A stretch of DNA of 52,240 bases, taken from assembly GCA_000721275.1 (NCBI GenBank), contig JOFO01000082.1, positions 1 to 52,240 on the forward strand, read 5' to 3'. The notes beneath the pieces were generated by a model that made no database searches, was not told the DNA's origin, and saw only the letters and a program-made list of their open reading frames with translations. The stretch is from Microtetraspora glauca (GTDB lineage Bacteria > Actinomycetota > Actinomycetes > Streptomycetales > Streptomycetaceae). A program made the position numbers and the translations under genes. Of this stretch, positions 16,204 to 24,349 are shown piece after piece; positions within the stretch are counted from its first letter, which is position 1; each line of letters begins with the position of its first letter.

Positions 16204-17097
16204 ATGCACACCCCGAGCGGCACTTCCCTGCCCGCCGTGCCCGCAGCGCTCGCGCCGGTCCTGCCGTCCCGATACGACCGGGAGCGGGCCCCCTCCCCGG
16301 CGGCGGGGGTGCGGATCGCCGCCGACGCGCTGCCCGGCCTGGAGTCCGTCGCCGCGATGGACGAGGGGTCGGTGTGGCTGCACGACGCGCTGCTCGGCCC
16401 GCACAGCGCGGACATCGTCCGGTACCTGGGCCTCGCCCGCTCCACCGGCGGACCCGTCCTGGACCTCGGCTCCGGCGCGGGACGGCTCGCCGTCCCGTTC
16501 GCCCGGCACGGCTTCGCCGTGGAGGCCGTGGACCGGGACGCCTCCGCACTGGAGCGCCTCGACGCCTGGGCCCGCCGGATCGGCCCGCAGGTGGCCGGTC
16601 TGGTGGTGACGCACCGGGCGGACCTCACCCGGCTGCGGCTGCGCGGGAGTTACCGGCTGGCGCTGCTGGCGGGCGCGATGGTGTCGGCGGTCCCGCCGGC
16701 CCGCCGGCCGGGGCTGCTGCGGGAGGTCGCGGACCACCTGGAGGCGGGCGGGGCGCTGGCCCTGGACTACACGGCGCACCGGTGGCCGGGTCTGGTCGCG
16801 GAGCCGCGCCGGACCTGGGCGTTCCAGGTGCCGCGGTTCGACGGGATCGACGAGTGGGTGGTGGCGCGGCAGGACTTCGACCTGGGGGCGATGAGCGAGC
16901 GGGTCACGTACTACGCGACGAGGACCGGGAAGCTGGCGTCGGAGCGGACGGTGCTGACCACCGACAAGTGGATCGTGGACCAGGACCGGCTGGCGGCCGA
17001 ACTGCACGCGGCGGGGCTGCACATCGAGGGCCGGCGGCGGCAGCGGATCGACGACCGCACGGAGTCGGTGCTGCTGGTCTGCCGTACGGACGACTGA
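16204..17097 (+). CDS. Class I SAM-dependent methyltransferase
   Basis: A 297-aa enzyme. The Rossmann-like core begins with the SAM-binding glycine motif VLDLGSGAGRLAVPFARHG (about 80-98), followed by an acidic D at strand 2 (VEAVDRDASALERL) and ALDYTAHRWPG at strand 4/5. A beta-rich C-terminal region (WAFQVPRFDGIDEWVVARQD) resembles small-molecule methyltransferases. GGAGGA is two to seven bases from the ATG. The substrate is unknown. An isolated resemblance to daptide-type methyltransferases was considered, but no partner genes are nearby. Confidence 0.8.
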   Translation: MHTPSGTSLPAVPAALAPVLPSRYDRERAPSPAAGVRIAADALPGLESVAAMDEGSVWLHDALLGPHSADIVRYLGLARSTGGPVLDLGSGAGRLAVPFARHGFAVEAVDRDASALERLDAWARRIGPQVAGLVVTHRADLTRLRLRGSYRLALLAGAMVSAVPPARRPGLLREVADHLEAGGALALDYTAHRWPGLVAEPRRTWAFQVPRFDGIDEWVVARQDFDLGAMSERVTYYATRTGKLASERTVLTTDKWIVDQDRLAAELHAAGLHIEGRRRQRIDDRTESVLLVCRTDD

Positions 17098-17132
17098 CCG
17101 GCGGCCGCCTGTCGGGGCGGGCGGGCAAGAGG

Positions 17133-17153
17133 TACGATGCCCTCAAACGTTTG
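17133..17153 (+). promoter_or_regulatory. Promoter -10 plus palindromic operator of the Fur gene
   Basis: TACGAT (17133-17138) is a plausible -10. Right after it lies CAAACGTTTG (17144-17153), a perfect 10-bp palindrome inside CCTCAAACGTTTGGGC, 29 bp upstream of the Fur-family start. An autoregulatory site for the Fur-like protein is the natural reading, though no experiment supports it here. Confidence 0.5.
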
Positions 17154-17181
17154 GGCGGACCAGATGGGCGAGAGGGCAGTC

Positions 17182-17607
17182 GTGGAAGAGCTGACGGGCC
17201 GCGAGGCGGTGATCCAGCGCCTGCGGGACGTGGGCCTGCGGGTCACCGGGCCGCGCCTGGAGGTCCTTTCGGTGCTCGCCGCCGGCGGCCACCTCGACGT
17301 CGAGGCGATCACCGCCACCGCCCGCGAGCGGCTGGGCACGCTCACCAGCCAGGCCGTCTACGAGATGCTGCGCCACTTCCAGGAGACCGGCCTGGTCGCG
17401 AAGTTCGACCGGCCGGGGCTCCCGGCCGTCTTCGAGATCTCGGGCCCCCGGCACCAGCACGCGCTCTGCGTGCGGTGCGGCCGGGTGGAGAACGTGGCGG
17501 CGCCCGCGCCCGCGCCGCCGCGCGGCAGCCTGCCGGGCTGGCGGACCGCCGAGACCGAGCTCGTCTTCAAGGGGCTGTGCCCCGATTGCGCGGAAGAGTC
17601 CGCCTGA
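17182..17607 (+). CDS. Fur-family transcriptional regulator
   Basis: A 141-aa metal- or peroxide-responsive repressor. The N-terminal winged helix (VIQRLRDVGLRVTGPRLEVL) is followed by the dimerisation domain with PRHQHALCVRCGRVE, holding the His-rich metal site and Cys96-x-x-Cys99; a second pair, Cys133-x-x-Cys136 (CPDC), completes the structural zinc site. GAGAGGG lies five bases before GTG 17182; ATG 17164 is in frame but worse. It could be iron, zinc or peroxide type; the length and double CxxC do not decide. A palindrome sits directly before it. Confidence 0.88.
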   Translation: MEELTGREAVIQRLRDVGLRVTGPRLEVLSVLAAGGHLDVEAITATARERLGTLTSQAVYEMLRHFQETGLVAKFDRPGLPAVFEISGPRHQHALCVRCGRVENVAAPAPAPPRGSLPGWRTAETELVFKGLCPDCAEESA

Positions 17608-17724
17608 TCCCGCCCGGACCGCTCCGCCCCTGAACCTCGTGCGGAACGTTCGAATGTGTGGCAGGGTCTGCCGGGGCGTTTTGTCGACGGGATCCGCGCG
17701 ATCCGAGGGGAGTCCGCTGCCGCC

Positions 17725-18765
17725 GTGTCCAAGAACGCCGCCGGAGTACGTACAGGAGGCGAGCAGGCCCTCGCCCTCTACCAGGCGCTCCGCGCCGCCC
17801 CGGGCGCCGGGCTCGCCGAAGCGGCCCGCGCGGTCCAGCTGACCGACGCCGAACGGGACCGGGCCCACGCCGAGTTGACCGGCCTCGGCCTGGTCGGACC
17901 GGAGCCGGAGGCACCCGCGGTCGTCGCGCCCGACGTGGCCCTGCTGGGGCTGCTGCGGCACGAGCGGGACCGGCTGGAGAGCCGGCTCGCCGAGACCAGC
18001 CGCGCCCACACCGCCCTGGAGACCCTGGCCGGACCGTTCCTGCGGGCCGGGACCGTACCGGGCTCCGAGGTCGAGGTGGAGATCGTCGACGACCCGGAAC
18101 GGATCCGCCGCGCGCTCGCCGACCTGACGAAGACGGCCCGGAGCTCCGTCCACACCATGGCCACCGGCTCGGTCCGCCGCGAGGAGATGGCCCTGGAGCT
18201 GGACCGGGACCGGGAGCGGATGGCCCGCGGGGTCCGCGTCCAGGCCATGTACAGCCACCGGGTCGGCCAGGTCCCCGAGATGGACCAGCACCTCGCCGCC
18301 CGCACCGCGCTCGGCACCGAGATCCGGCTCTCCCCCGTCGTCCCCATGAACATGGTGCTGGCCGACGAGTCCTTCGCGCTGCTGCCCACCGACCCGCGCG
18401 ACCCCGGCTCCCCCGCGATCCTGGCCCGCGGCCCGGGCCTGGTCCGCGCCTACCGGGCGCTGTACGCGTACTGCTGGCGCGCCGCCACCCCGTACGGCGA
18501 CCCGGAGGCCGGCGCGCACGGCGGCGACGGGCTGACCGAGCAGCAGCGGGCCGCGCTGCGGATGCTCGCCTCCGGCATCAAGGACGAGCAGGTGGCCCGG
18601 AACCTCGGGGTGTCGCTGCGCACGGTCAGCCGGCTCATCTCCGAGGTGATGCAGGAACTGGGCGCGGCCAGCCGCTTCGAGGCGGGCGTGAAGGCGGCCC
18701 GGCTGGGCCTGCTGGACGGCGAGAACGGTCCCGACGACCCCGGCGGGCCGGGGCACAGCGCGTAG
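17725..18765 (+). CDS. TrmB/LuxR-type HTH regulator, copy 1
   Basis: A 346-aa protein of three parts: an N-terminal winged-helix-like region (ALALYQALRAAPGAGLAEAA), a central sugar- or effector-binding-like domain, and a C-terminal LuxR/FixJ-type helix-turn-helix, TEQQRAALRMLASGIKDEQV then ARNLGVSLRTVSRLISEVMQ near 285-320. The start is not well marked by a ribosome site; GTG at 17725 gives a clean N-terminus. The next gene is a clear paralogue. These sit at the left border of the putative cluster and may regulate it, or only each other. Confidence 0.8.
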   Translation: MSKNAAGVRTGGEQALALYQALRAAPGAGLAEAARAVQLTDAERDRAHAELTGLGLVGPEPEAPAVVAPDVALLGLLRHERDRLESRLAETSRAHTALETLAGPFLRAGTVPGSEVEVEIVDDPERIRRALADLTKTARSSVHTMATGSVRREEMALELDRDRERMARGVRVQAMYSHRVGQVPEMDQHLAARTALGTEIRLSPVVPMNMVLADESFALLPTDPRDPGSPAILARGPGLVRAYRALYAYCWRAATPYGDPEAGAHGGDGLTEQQRAALRMLASGIKDEQVARNLGVSLRTVSRLISEVMQELGAASRFEAGVKAARLGLLDGENGPDDPGGPGHSA

Positions 18766-18816
18766 CCTGACGGTTGGGGACGGTCGATCTCACGACGACG
18801 AGGGGGAAAGTTCGCC

Positions 18817-19869
18817 ATGGTCACGACGGGCGGCGGCACGGTGGGCGGCGGGACCGGGCTGCTGGTGGCGCTCTATCAGGAGCTGCGCCGTCGCGGGGTG
18901 TCGAACTACACGGAGGTCGCCGCCGGGTTAGGTCTCGCGCCGGAGGAGTACGAGCGATGTCGGGCCGAACTGCTCTCGCTGGGCCTGATCGTCCCGACCA
19001 CCAGCCGGCACGCCACCGCCGCCGACCTCCGCGACGAGGACTGGCGCCCCGAGGAGGACGCGGTCGCCTCGGTGGACCCGGAGATCGCGCTGCTGCGGAT
19101 CCTGGACCGGGAGCGGGCCCGGCTCCGCGAACACCTCGCCGAGGCCGACCAGGCGTACGGCACCCTGGAGACGCTGGCCGGGACCTTCCTGCGGCCCGGC
19201 ACCCTGGCCGGCTCCGAGATCGCCGTCGAGACGATCACCGACTACCGGCGGATCCAGCAGGCCCTGGAGGACATCGTCGACGTCACCCAGGAGGCGTCCT
19301 GCTCGATGTACCCCACCGGACCGGCCCGCCAGGTCCCCGAGCGGATCTTCGAGCGGGACGCGCGCAAGCTCGCGCAGGGCGTCCGGATCCGCGCGGTCTA
19401 CCGCACCCAGGACGCGGTCCGGCCGGAAGCGGCGGCCGTCCTGAAGCGCCGCGCCGAGCTGGGTGTCGAGGTGCGGATCGCGACCGAGCTGCCCATGACG
19501 ATGATCCTGGTCGACCAGCAGTACGCGATGGTGCCGCTGCACCCCGAGGAGCCCGGCCGGGGCGCGATCCTGGCCCGCGGCCCGCTGCTGGTCGGCTCCT
19601 TCCTGAGCCTGTACGAGCACTGCTGGCACACCGCCACCCCGTACGGCGACGACGTGGCGCCCGAGCGGGGCGGCGACGGCCTGTCGGAGCAGCAGCGGGC
19701 GGCGCTCCAGATGCTCGCGGACGGCATGAAGGACGAGAAGATCGCGCGGAACCTGGGGGTCTCGCTGCGCACGGTGAGCCGGATGCTCTCGGAACTCATG
19801 CAGGAATTGGGCGCGTCGACGCGATTCGAGGCCGGGGTGCGCGCGGTTCGGCTCGGCTGGCTGGACTGA
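18817..19869 (+). CDS. TrmB/LuxR-type HTH regulator, copy 2
   Basis: A 350-aa paralogue of the previous gene, with the same order of domains: winged-helix-like start (LVALYQELRRRGVSNYTEVA), a middle domain with matching motifs (LETLAGTFLRPGTLAGSEIA versus copy 1 LETLAGPFLRAGTVPGSEVE), and a nearly identical C-terminal LuxR-type HTH, LSEQQRAALQMLADGMKDEK then IARNLGVSLRTVSRMLSELM. The ATG has GGGGGAAAG upstream. The two genes are 51 bp apart and probably arose by tandem duplication. A strong bidirectional terminator follows. Confidence 0.82.
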   Translation: MVTTGGGTVGGGTGLLVALYQELRRRGVSNYTEVAAGLGLAPEEYERCRAELLSLGLIVPTTSRHATAADLRDEDWRPEEDAVASVDPEIALLRILDRERARLREHLAEADQAYGTLETLAGTFLRPGTLAGSEIAVETITDYRRIQQALEDIVDVTQEASCSMYPTGPARQVPERIFERDARKLAQGVRIRAVYRTQDAVRPEAAAVLKRRAELGVEVRIATELPMTMILVDQQYAMVPLHPEEPGRGAILARGPLLVGSFLSLYEHCWHTATPYGDDVAPERGGDGLSEQQRAALQMLADGMKDEKIARNLGVSLRTVSRMLSELMQELGASTRFEAGVRAVRLGWLD

Positions 19870-19905
19870 ATTCCCCGGCCGGCGCCGCATGATTCGCGGG
19901 CACGG

Positions 19906-19945
19906 GAAAGCCCCGTGATCGTGGCAGGCCGATCACGGGGCTTTC
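19906..19945. terminator. Strong bidirectional hairpin terminator
   Basis: GAAAGCCCCGTGATC (19906-19920) and GATCACGGGGCTTTC (19931-19945) form a perfect 15-bp stem with a 10-nt loop, 36 bp after the regulator stop and about 60 bp from the end of the convergent small gene. Flanking A and T bases make it usable in both directions. Confidence 0.85.
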
Positions 19946-20004
19946 GGGAATCGCGGCCGGATGTGCCGCGCTCCGGTTTTCCGGGGGTTCGCCTTTCCGC
20001 CGGT

Positions 20005-20208
20005 TCAGTTCACCGGCGGGGCGGGGGTGGCGGTGGCCGTGGTGTGCGGCCAGTCGACGGTGACGCCGGCGTGCTGGACCGGGGTTTCCGGGGTGCCGCC
20101 GGGGGTGACCGCGTAGACCGCGGCGCCGGCGACGGCGAGACAGGCGGTGAGGGCGACCAGGAACTGGCGGACGGTCTTCTGCATTCCGGAGTTCTGCTCG
20201 ACGGACAT
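20005..20208 (-). CDS. Small single-TM secreted or anchored protein
   Basis: 67 aa. ATG 20208 is preceded by GGAGG about four bases away. After MSVEQNSGMQKTVRQF comes one hydrophobic segment (LVALTACLAVAGAAVYAV), then a Pro/Thr-rich tail (TPAPPVN at the end). This suits a membrane-anchored or secreted small protein. No homologous motif is recognised. The upstream 225 bp (20209-20433) holds no gene that I can support, only a palindrome at 20412-20426. Confidence 0.65.
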   Translation of the reverse strand: MSVEQNSGMQKTVRQFLVALTACLAVAGAAVYAVTPGGTPETPVQHAGVTVDWPHTTATATPAPPVN

Positions 20209-20411
20209 GATTCCTCCAGGAGTCGTCAGGGCGAATGTGCTGATTCCCGTTCCCGGGGGCCCGTGCCGCCGGGCCTCCCTGAGAACAACTCCATTCTGGC
20301 GAGGCGCCGTTGGCGGATCCAGAGTTCTCCGATGCGTGGACCTGCCATGGCGTGAGTGCGTCAATCGGCCTTCACCGCAACGGAATTGGCTGGTCCGTAG
20401 CGCTCCTAACC

Positions 20412-20426
20412 TTTGGTCGAACCAAA
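20412..20426. promoter_or_regulatory. 15-bp palindrome TTTGGT-CGA-ACCAAA
   Basis: A perfect 6-bp inverted repeat with a 3-bp centre lies between the small TM gene and the end of the MshA-like gene. It is less GC-rich than the surroundings. A TTGGTC-16-TAGACT arrangement (20413-20440) on the plus strand overlaps it, but no plus-strand gene follows, so operator or terminator roles are both possible. Confidence 0.45.
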
Positions 20427-20433
20427 AGAGATG

Positions 20434-21774
20434 CTAGACTCGTGCTACGGCCTTCTCGTTCCTCCAGGAGAGAGGGGCCGCCGGGGCAGGGGCGTGCCGC
20501 CGCCCTTGCCCCACCCGTGCCGCCGCCGCCGCGTCACCGCGTCCCGGCCGCGCGAGCGCCGACTCGTACACCTCCACCGTCCGCGCCGCGGCCCCCCGCC
20601 AGCTCATCCCCCGCGCGTGCCCGGCCGCCGCCACGCCCATCGTCGCCCGCGCCCGCGGGTTCGCCGCCAGCCACAGCAGCCGGCGGGCGTACTCCACCGG
20701 ATCGTGACCCCGGACGAGCAGCCCCGTCACCCCCTCCCACACCGCCGTCGGCAGCCCGCCCACCGCCGCCGCCAGCACCGGCGTCCCGCACGCCTGCGCC
20801 TCCGCCGCCACCAGCCCGAACGACTCGCTCCGCGACGGCACCACCACCACGTCCGCCGCCCGGAACCACTCCGCGAGCCGCGCCTGCGGCACCGGCGGAC
20901 ACGGCCGCAGCACGTCGGTCACGCCCAGCTCCGCCGCGAGCCGCGCCACCGCGCCCTGCTCCCCCGCCCCCGAGTGGCCGCCGATCACCGGCACCAGCAG
21001 CCGCTCCCGCAGCCCCGGCGCCATCCGCAGCAGCTCGGCCACCGCCCGCACCAGCACGTCCGGCCCCTTCAGCGGCTGGATCCGGCCCGCGTACAGCGGC
21101 ACGAACGCGTCCGCCGGGAGGCCGAGCCGCGCCCGCGCCGCCGCCCGCCCCGCGTCCGGCCCCGGCCCGGGCGCGAAGGTCCGCAGGTCCACGCCCGGGC
21201 GGACCACCTCGGTGCGGTCCGGGTCCGCCTCGTACAGGCTCCGCAGCGCCTCGGCCTCGTCCGCCGTGTTGGCGATCAGCAGGTCGGCCTCCGCCGCCAG
21301 CCGCCGCTCGCCGAGGATCCGGGCGGGCGGCTCGGGTGCGTCGCCGGCGGCCAGGTGCGCGTTCTTCACCAGGGCCAGGGTGTGCGCGGTGTGCACCAGC
21401 GGGGTGCCCCAGCCGAAGGCGGCGATGCCGCCCGCCTGCCCGGAGAGCCAGTAGTGCGAGTGGACCAGGTCGTACCGGCCGGGCTCGCGCAGCAGGCCCA
21501 GCGCGAAGGGCAGCACCAGGTCCGGCACCGCCTCCTTCGCCACCGGCCGGCGCGGGCCCGCCACCACGTGCCGGACCCGCACCCCGGGCGCCAGGTCCGC
21601 GGACCGGGGCTCGCCGGCGTCCTGGCAGCGGGTGAACAGGTCCACCTCCACGCCCTGTCCGGCGAGTGCCCGGGAGAGTTCGACCATGTAGACGTTCATG
21701 CCGCCGGCGTCCCCTGTTCCGGGCTGGTGGAGCGGGGAGGTGTGGACGCTGAGCATGGCGACGCGCAGGGACAC
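20434..21774 (-). CDS. MshA-like GT4 glycosyltransferase
   Basis: A 446-aa GT-B enzyme very like mycothiol MshA, which joins UDP-GlcNAc to inositol-3-phosphate. It begins VSLRVAMLSVHTSPLHQPGT, followed by GDAGGMNVYMVEL; LVHSHYWLSG, HTAHTLALVKN, the donor-binding AGRIQPLKGPDVLVRA and the terminal ESFGLVAAEAQACGTPVLAA EX7E region are all intact. GTG 21774 has GAGGAG six bases before it. Whether this is the strain's only MshA or a paralogue cannot be told from the window. Its partners here (MetRS-like ligase, LmbE deacetylase, phosphatase) parallel the mycothiol route but differ in the ligase. It is last in the minus-strand run, and an inverted repeat lies just upstream. Confidence 0.85.
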   Translation of the reverse strand: MSLRVAMLSVHTSPLHQPGTGDAGGMNVYMVELSRALAGQGVEVDLFTRCQDAGEPRSADLAPGVRVRHVVAGPRRPVAKEAVPDLVLPFALGLLREPGRYDLVHSHYWLSGQAGGIAAFGWGTPLVHTAHTLALVKNAHLAAGDAPEPPARILGERRLAAEADLLIANTADEAEALRSLYEADPDRTEVVRPGVDLRTFAPGPGPDAGRAAARARLGLPADAFVPLYAGRIQPLKGPDVLVRAVAELLRMAPGLRERLLVPVIGGHSGAGEQGAVARLAAELGVTDVLRPCPPVPQARLAEWFRAADVVVVPSRSESFGLVAAEAQACGTPVLAAAVGGLPTAVWEGVTGLLVRGHDPVEYARRLLWLAANPRARATMGVAAAGHARGMSWRGAAARTVEVYESALARPGRGDAAAAARVGQGRRHAPAPAAPLSWRNEKAVARV

Positions 21775-21864
21775 GAAGGGCTCCTCAGGTGGGGGAGCCG
21801 CGCGCCCCCGCGCGTGTCGCGCCGGGACCACGCGGCGGGGGTGAAGGACGGTTTCCTGTATCGG

Positions 21865-21885
21865 ACTTCTTAGTGGCTTAGAAGT
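21865..21885. promoter_or_regulatory. Imperfect inverted repeat before the MshA-like gene
   Basis: ACTTCTTAG (21865-21873) and CTTAGAAGT (21877-21885) pair over nine positions with one mismatch, separated by TGG, in a locally AT-rich patch. On the minus strand a GATACA-like -10 lies just after it. This fits an operator in the -35/-10 region of an internal promoter for the MshA-like gene. Confidence 0.5.
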
Positions 21886-21904
21886 ACGGGTGGGGGTGCG
21901 GGGC

Positions 21905-23470
21905 TCAGAAGCCGAAGACCGGGCCCGACGGCGGGGCGAGCCGGGTGCCCGGCAGCGGCGGGATCAGCGCGTGCCAGTCCACCGCCCGCCCCGGCTCCAC
22001 CCGCAGCGCCGCCGCCAGCCGGTCCGCGCCCTCCGGCATCACCGGCCGTGCCCACGCCGTCAGCGCCGACGCCACCGCCAGCTGCGCGGCCAGCGCGGGC
22101 AGGTGGCGGCAGGCGGTGACGGGACGGCAGCGCTCGTGCGCGTTGACGTACCCGAAGTCGGCCGCCGAGCGGACCATCTCGTCGAGGACGGCGACCGCCC
22201 GCCGCGGGTCGAAGGCGTCGGGGCCGTACGCCTCGCGCAGGTCGTCCACCGCCCGGTGCAGCCGCCGCTCCAGCACCTCCCAGCCGGTGCCGCCGGGCAG
22301 GGCCTGCGGGGCGCGCCCGTCGCACTCCTCGCGGACCGCCGCGAAGAGCCGGGACAGCCAGCTGTTCCAGTTGTCGTCCAGCTCGCGCCGGGCGGTGGCC
22401 AGCAGCTCCCGCCGGAAGACGGTGCGGCGGCCCAGCGGGCGGGCCTGGAGGACGTGCCGGCGCAGCGTGTCGGAGCCGTACTCGGTGAGCAGGTCCAGCG
22501 CCCACGCGTTGCCCTCCCGCACCCCCTCCTCGATCACGAACGACTCGTTGACGTTGAAGTCCTGCGGCAGTTTCACGCCCTGCGCGAGCAGCAGCACCGG
22601 CAGCAGCACCGCGTGGCAGAAGGAGTGCCCGAAGCCGCAGAAGTGGATGGCGCGGGCCGGCAGCGGCCCCTCGGCGTCGTGCCCGAACAGGTGCATGGCC
22701 GCGACCTCGAAGCAGCCGTCGATCCGGTGGTCCGGGAAGCCCTCCACGGGCACCTCCAGGCCCCACTCGGCCGGGTGCCCGACCGCGATGTCCGGCAGCC
22801 CGTCCTCCACCAGCGACTCGCACAGCGCCGCCAGCCTCGGCGGCAGCCCGGCCGCCGCCCAGTACTCGGCCAGCGTCTCCCGGAACGGCTCCAGCGGGAT
22901 GTACAGCCGGCGGCAGCGGCGGGCCGTCGCCGCGGTGCCGCAGAGCGCGCAGCGCGCCCCGATGAGGTCGCCGCCGTCGTTGGGCCGGGCGCACTCGTGG
23001 CACATCCCGCCGTCGCTGGCCGCGCCGCAGTGCGGGCAGGAGCCGGTGGCGTGCGCCCCGTACAGCCAGCGGTCGCACGGCTCGCAGTACGGCAGCAGGC
23101 GGGTGCGCGGGGCGATGACGCCGTCCGCGTACAGGCGGGCGAACAGCTCCCGCACCCAGCGGGCGTACCCCTTGTCGCGGCGCGGGCGGACGATGTGGTC
23201 GAAGGCGACGCCGGAGCGCAGCCAGTCGGCGGTGATCGCGGCCCGGTAGCCCTCCGCGACCTCCTCCGGCTTGCGGCCGAGCCGCAGCGCCCGGACCTCG
23301 ACGGAGCTCGCGTGGTCGGCGGTGCCGGTGGTGAAGCGGACCGGCTCGCCCTCGGCCCGCAGGTATCTGGTCAGGACGTCGGCGGCCACGTACGGCCCCG
23401 CGAGGTGGCCGATGTGCAGCTCGCCGTGGGTGGCGGGCGGGGTCGCGGTGATCCAGACGGGGGTGCTCAC
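21905..23470 (-). CDS. MetRS-like ligase (class I aminoacyl-tRNA synthetase homologue lacking KMSKS)
   Basis: 521 aa. The start STPVWITATPPATHG leads to the HIGH motif (His19-Ile-Gly-His22). A zinc-binding insert follows with four CxxC pairs (CEPC, CPHC, CHEC, CALC), the MetRS signature; then HFCGFGHSFCHAVLLP and LPQDFNVNESFVIEEG. At the KMSKS position, which follows that last stretch, the sequence reads EEGVREGN, so the catalytic loop is not recognisable. The helical anticodon-domain-like region (about 350-480) is kept in part. It likely activates an amino acid for amide formation with a small molecule, as CysRS-like MshC and MetRS-like hydrazine enzymes do, not a tRNA. The GTG start has GGAGG five bases upstream. 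The substrate is unknown. Confidence 0.82.
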   Translation of the reverse strand: MSTPVWITATPPATHGELHIGHLAGPYVAADVLTRYLRAEGEPVRFTTGTADHASSVEVRALRLGRKPEEVAEGYRAAITADWLRSGVAFDHIVRPRRDKGYARWVRELFARLYADGVIAPRTRLLPYCEPCDRWLYGAHATGSCPHCGAASDGGMCHECARPNDGGDLIGARCALCGTAATARRCRRLYIPLEPFRETLAEYWAAAGLPPRLAALCESLVEDGLPDIAVGHPAEWGLEVPVEGFPDHRIDGCFEVAAMHLFGHDAEGPLPARAIHFCGFGHSFCHAVLLPVLLLAQGVKLPQDFNVNESFVIEEGVREGNAWALDLLTEYGSDTLRRHVLQARPLGRRTVFRRELLATARRELDDNWNSWLSRLFAAVREECDGRAPQALPGGTGWEVLERRLHRAVDDLREAYGPDAFDPRRAVAVLDEMVRSAADFGYVNAHERCRPVTACRHLPALAAQLAVASALTAWARPVMPEGADRLAAALRVEPGRAVDWHALIPPLPGTRLAPPSGPVFGF

Positions 23471-23505
23471 GGAAGCCTCCTGAGCGTCGGCGCGAAAGGG
23501 GTGAT

Positions 23506-24252
23506 TCAGCGGGGCTCGAAGTGGAAGGAGCGGATGAAGCAGTCGCGGGGCTGCTCGACGGCGTAGACGATGCACTCGAAGAGCGCCTGGGTGGTGAGCT
23601 TGTCGTCGGCGGCGGCGCCGCTCGGGTCTGTGCCGTCCCACTCGGCGAAGCGCGGGTCGGCGGTCGAGAAGTCCGGCGGGAAGAGGGAGAAGACCCGCAC
23701 GCCGGAGGGGCGCAGCCGGCGGGCCAGGATGTCCGCGAAGCCGGCCTGCGCGCTCTTCGCCGCCCAGAACGCCTCGTGCGCGCCGCCGGCGGCGGTCGCG
23801 GAGGCGCCCTCGGCGTCCCGCACGGCCACCATGTTGACGATGTCGGGCCGCAGCGAGCCGCGCAGCAGCGGCAGGAAGTGCTTGACCATGAGGACCGTGC
23901 CGCCGGCCGTGGACTCGATGGTCTCCACGATCTCGGCGTCGCTGGTGGCCTCCAGGTCCATGGCGTCGAGCCAGCGGGCGCCGTTGTTCACCAACAGGTC
24001 GACGCGGTCGGTGTGTTCGCCGACGCGGGAGGCGAACTCGCGGATCTCGGCGGGCCGGCTGAGGTCGCAGCCGAAGGCGTGGATGCGGTCGCGGGCCGAG
24101 CCCAGCACCTCGGCGCGGGTCCGCTCCGCCGCCTCCACCGTCCGCGCCGACACGTAGACCTCGGCGCCGAGGTGGGCGAATCCGACGGCGAGCGCGCGGC
24201 CGAAGTAGCGGGACGCGCCGGTCACGACGACACGCAGATTCTCGAATTTCAT
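23506..24252 (-). CDS. Short-chain dehydrogenase/reductase, active site altered
   Basis: A 248-aa Rossmann-fold protein. The cofactor motif is TGASRYFGRALA (8-20; standard is TGxxxGxG), and the NNGA motif appears as LLVNNGA near 90. The usual catalytic Ser is not evident (NMVAVRD), and the YxxxK motif is F-W-A-A-K (near 160-165), so the general acid Tyr is a Phe. GGGGAGAG lies about nine bases upstream. A carbonyl reduction by the standard mechanism is doubtful; a binding or alternative role is possible. It sits in the operon between the PrpF-like and MetRS-like genes. Confidence 0.82.
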   Translation of the reverse strand: MKFENLRVVVTGASRYFGRALAVGFAHLGAEVYVSARTVEAAERTRAEVLGSARDRIHAFGCDLSRPAEIREFASRVGEHTDRVDLLVNNGARWLDAMDLEATSDAEIVETIESTAGGTVLMVKHFLPLLRGSLRPDIVNMVAVRDAEGASATAAGGAHEAFWAAKSAQAGFADILARRLRPSGVRVFSLFPPDFSTADPRFAEWDGTDPSGAAADDKLTTQALFECIVYAVEQPRDCFIRSFHFEPR

Positions 24253-24349
24253 GTGCGTCTGCTCTCCCCACGGATACGGCTTCCAATGGCCGGTCCTTTT
24301 CAGCGTGGCAGAGGGTGCGCGCGCCGAGGCGGGTGAACGGGCTGCGCGT

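Noticed and set aside
16204..17097. Daptide-type RiPP methyltransferase
   Set aside because: The fold is similar, but no precursor peptide, aminotransferase or other daptide genes are nearby.
20413..20440. Plus-strand promoter TTGGTC-16-TAGACT
   Set aside because: No plus-strand gene follows; the next frame is on the other strand. It could at best make an antisense transcript.
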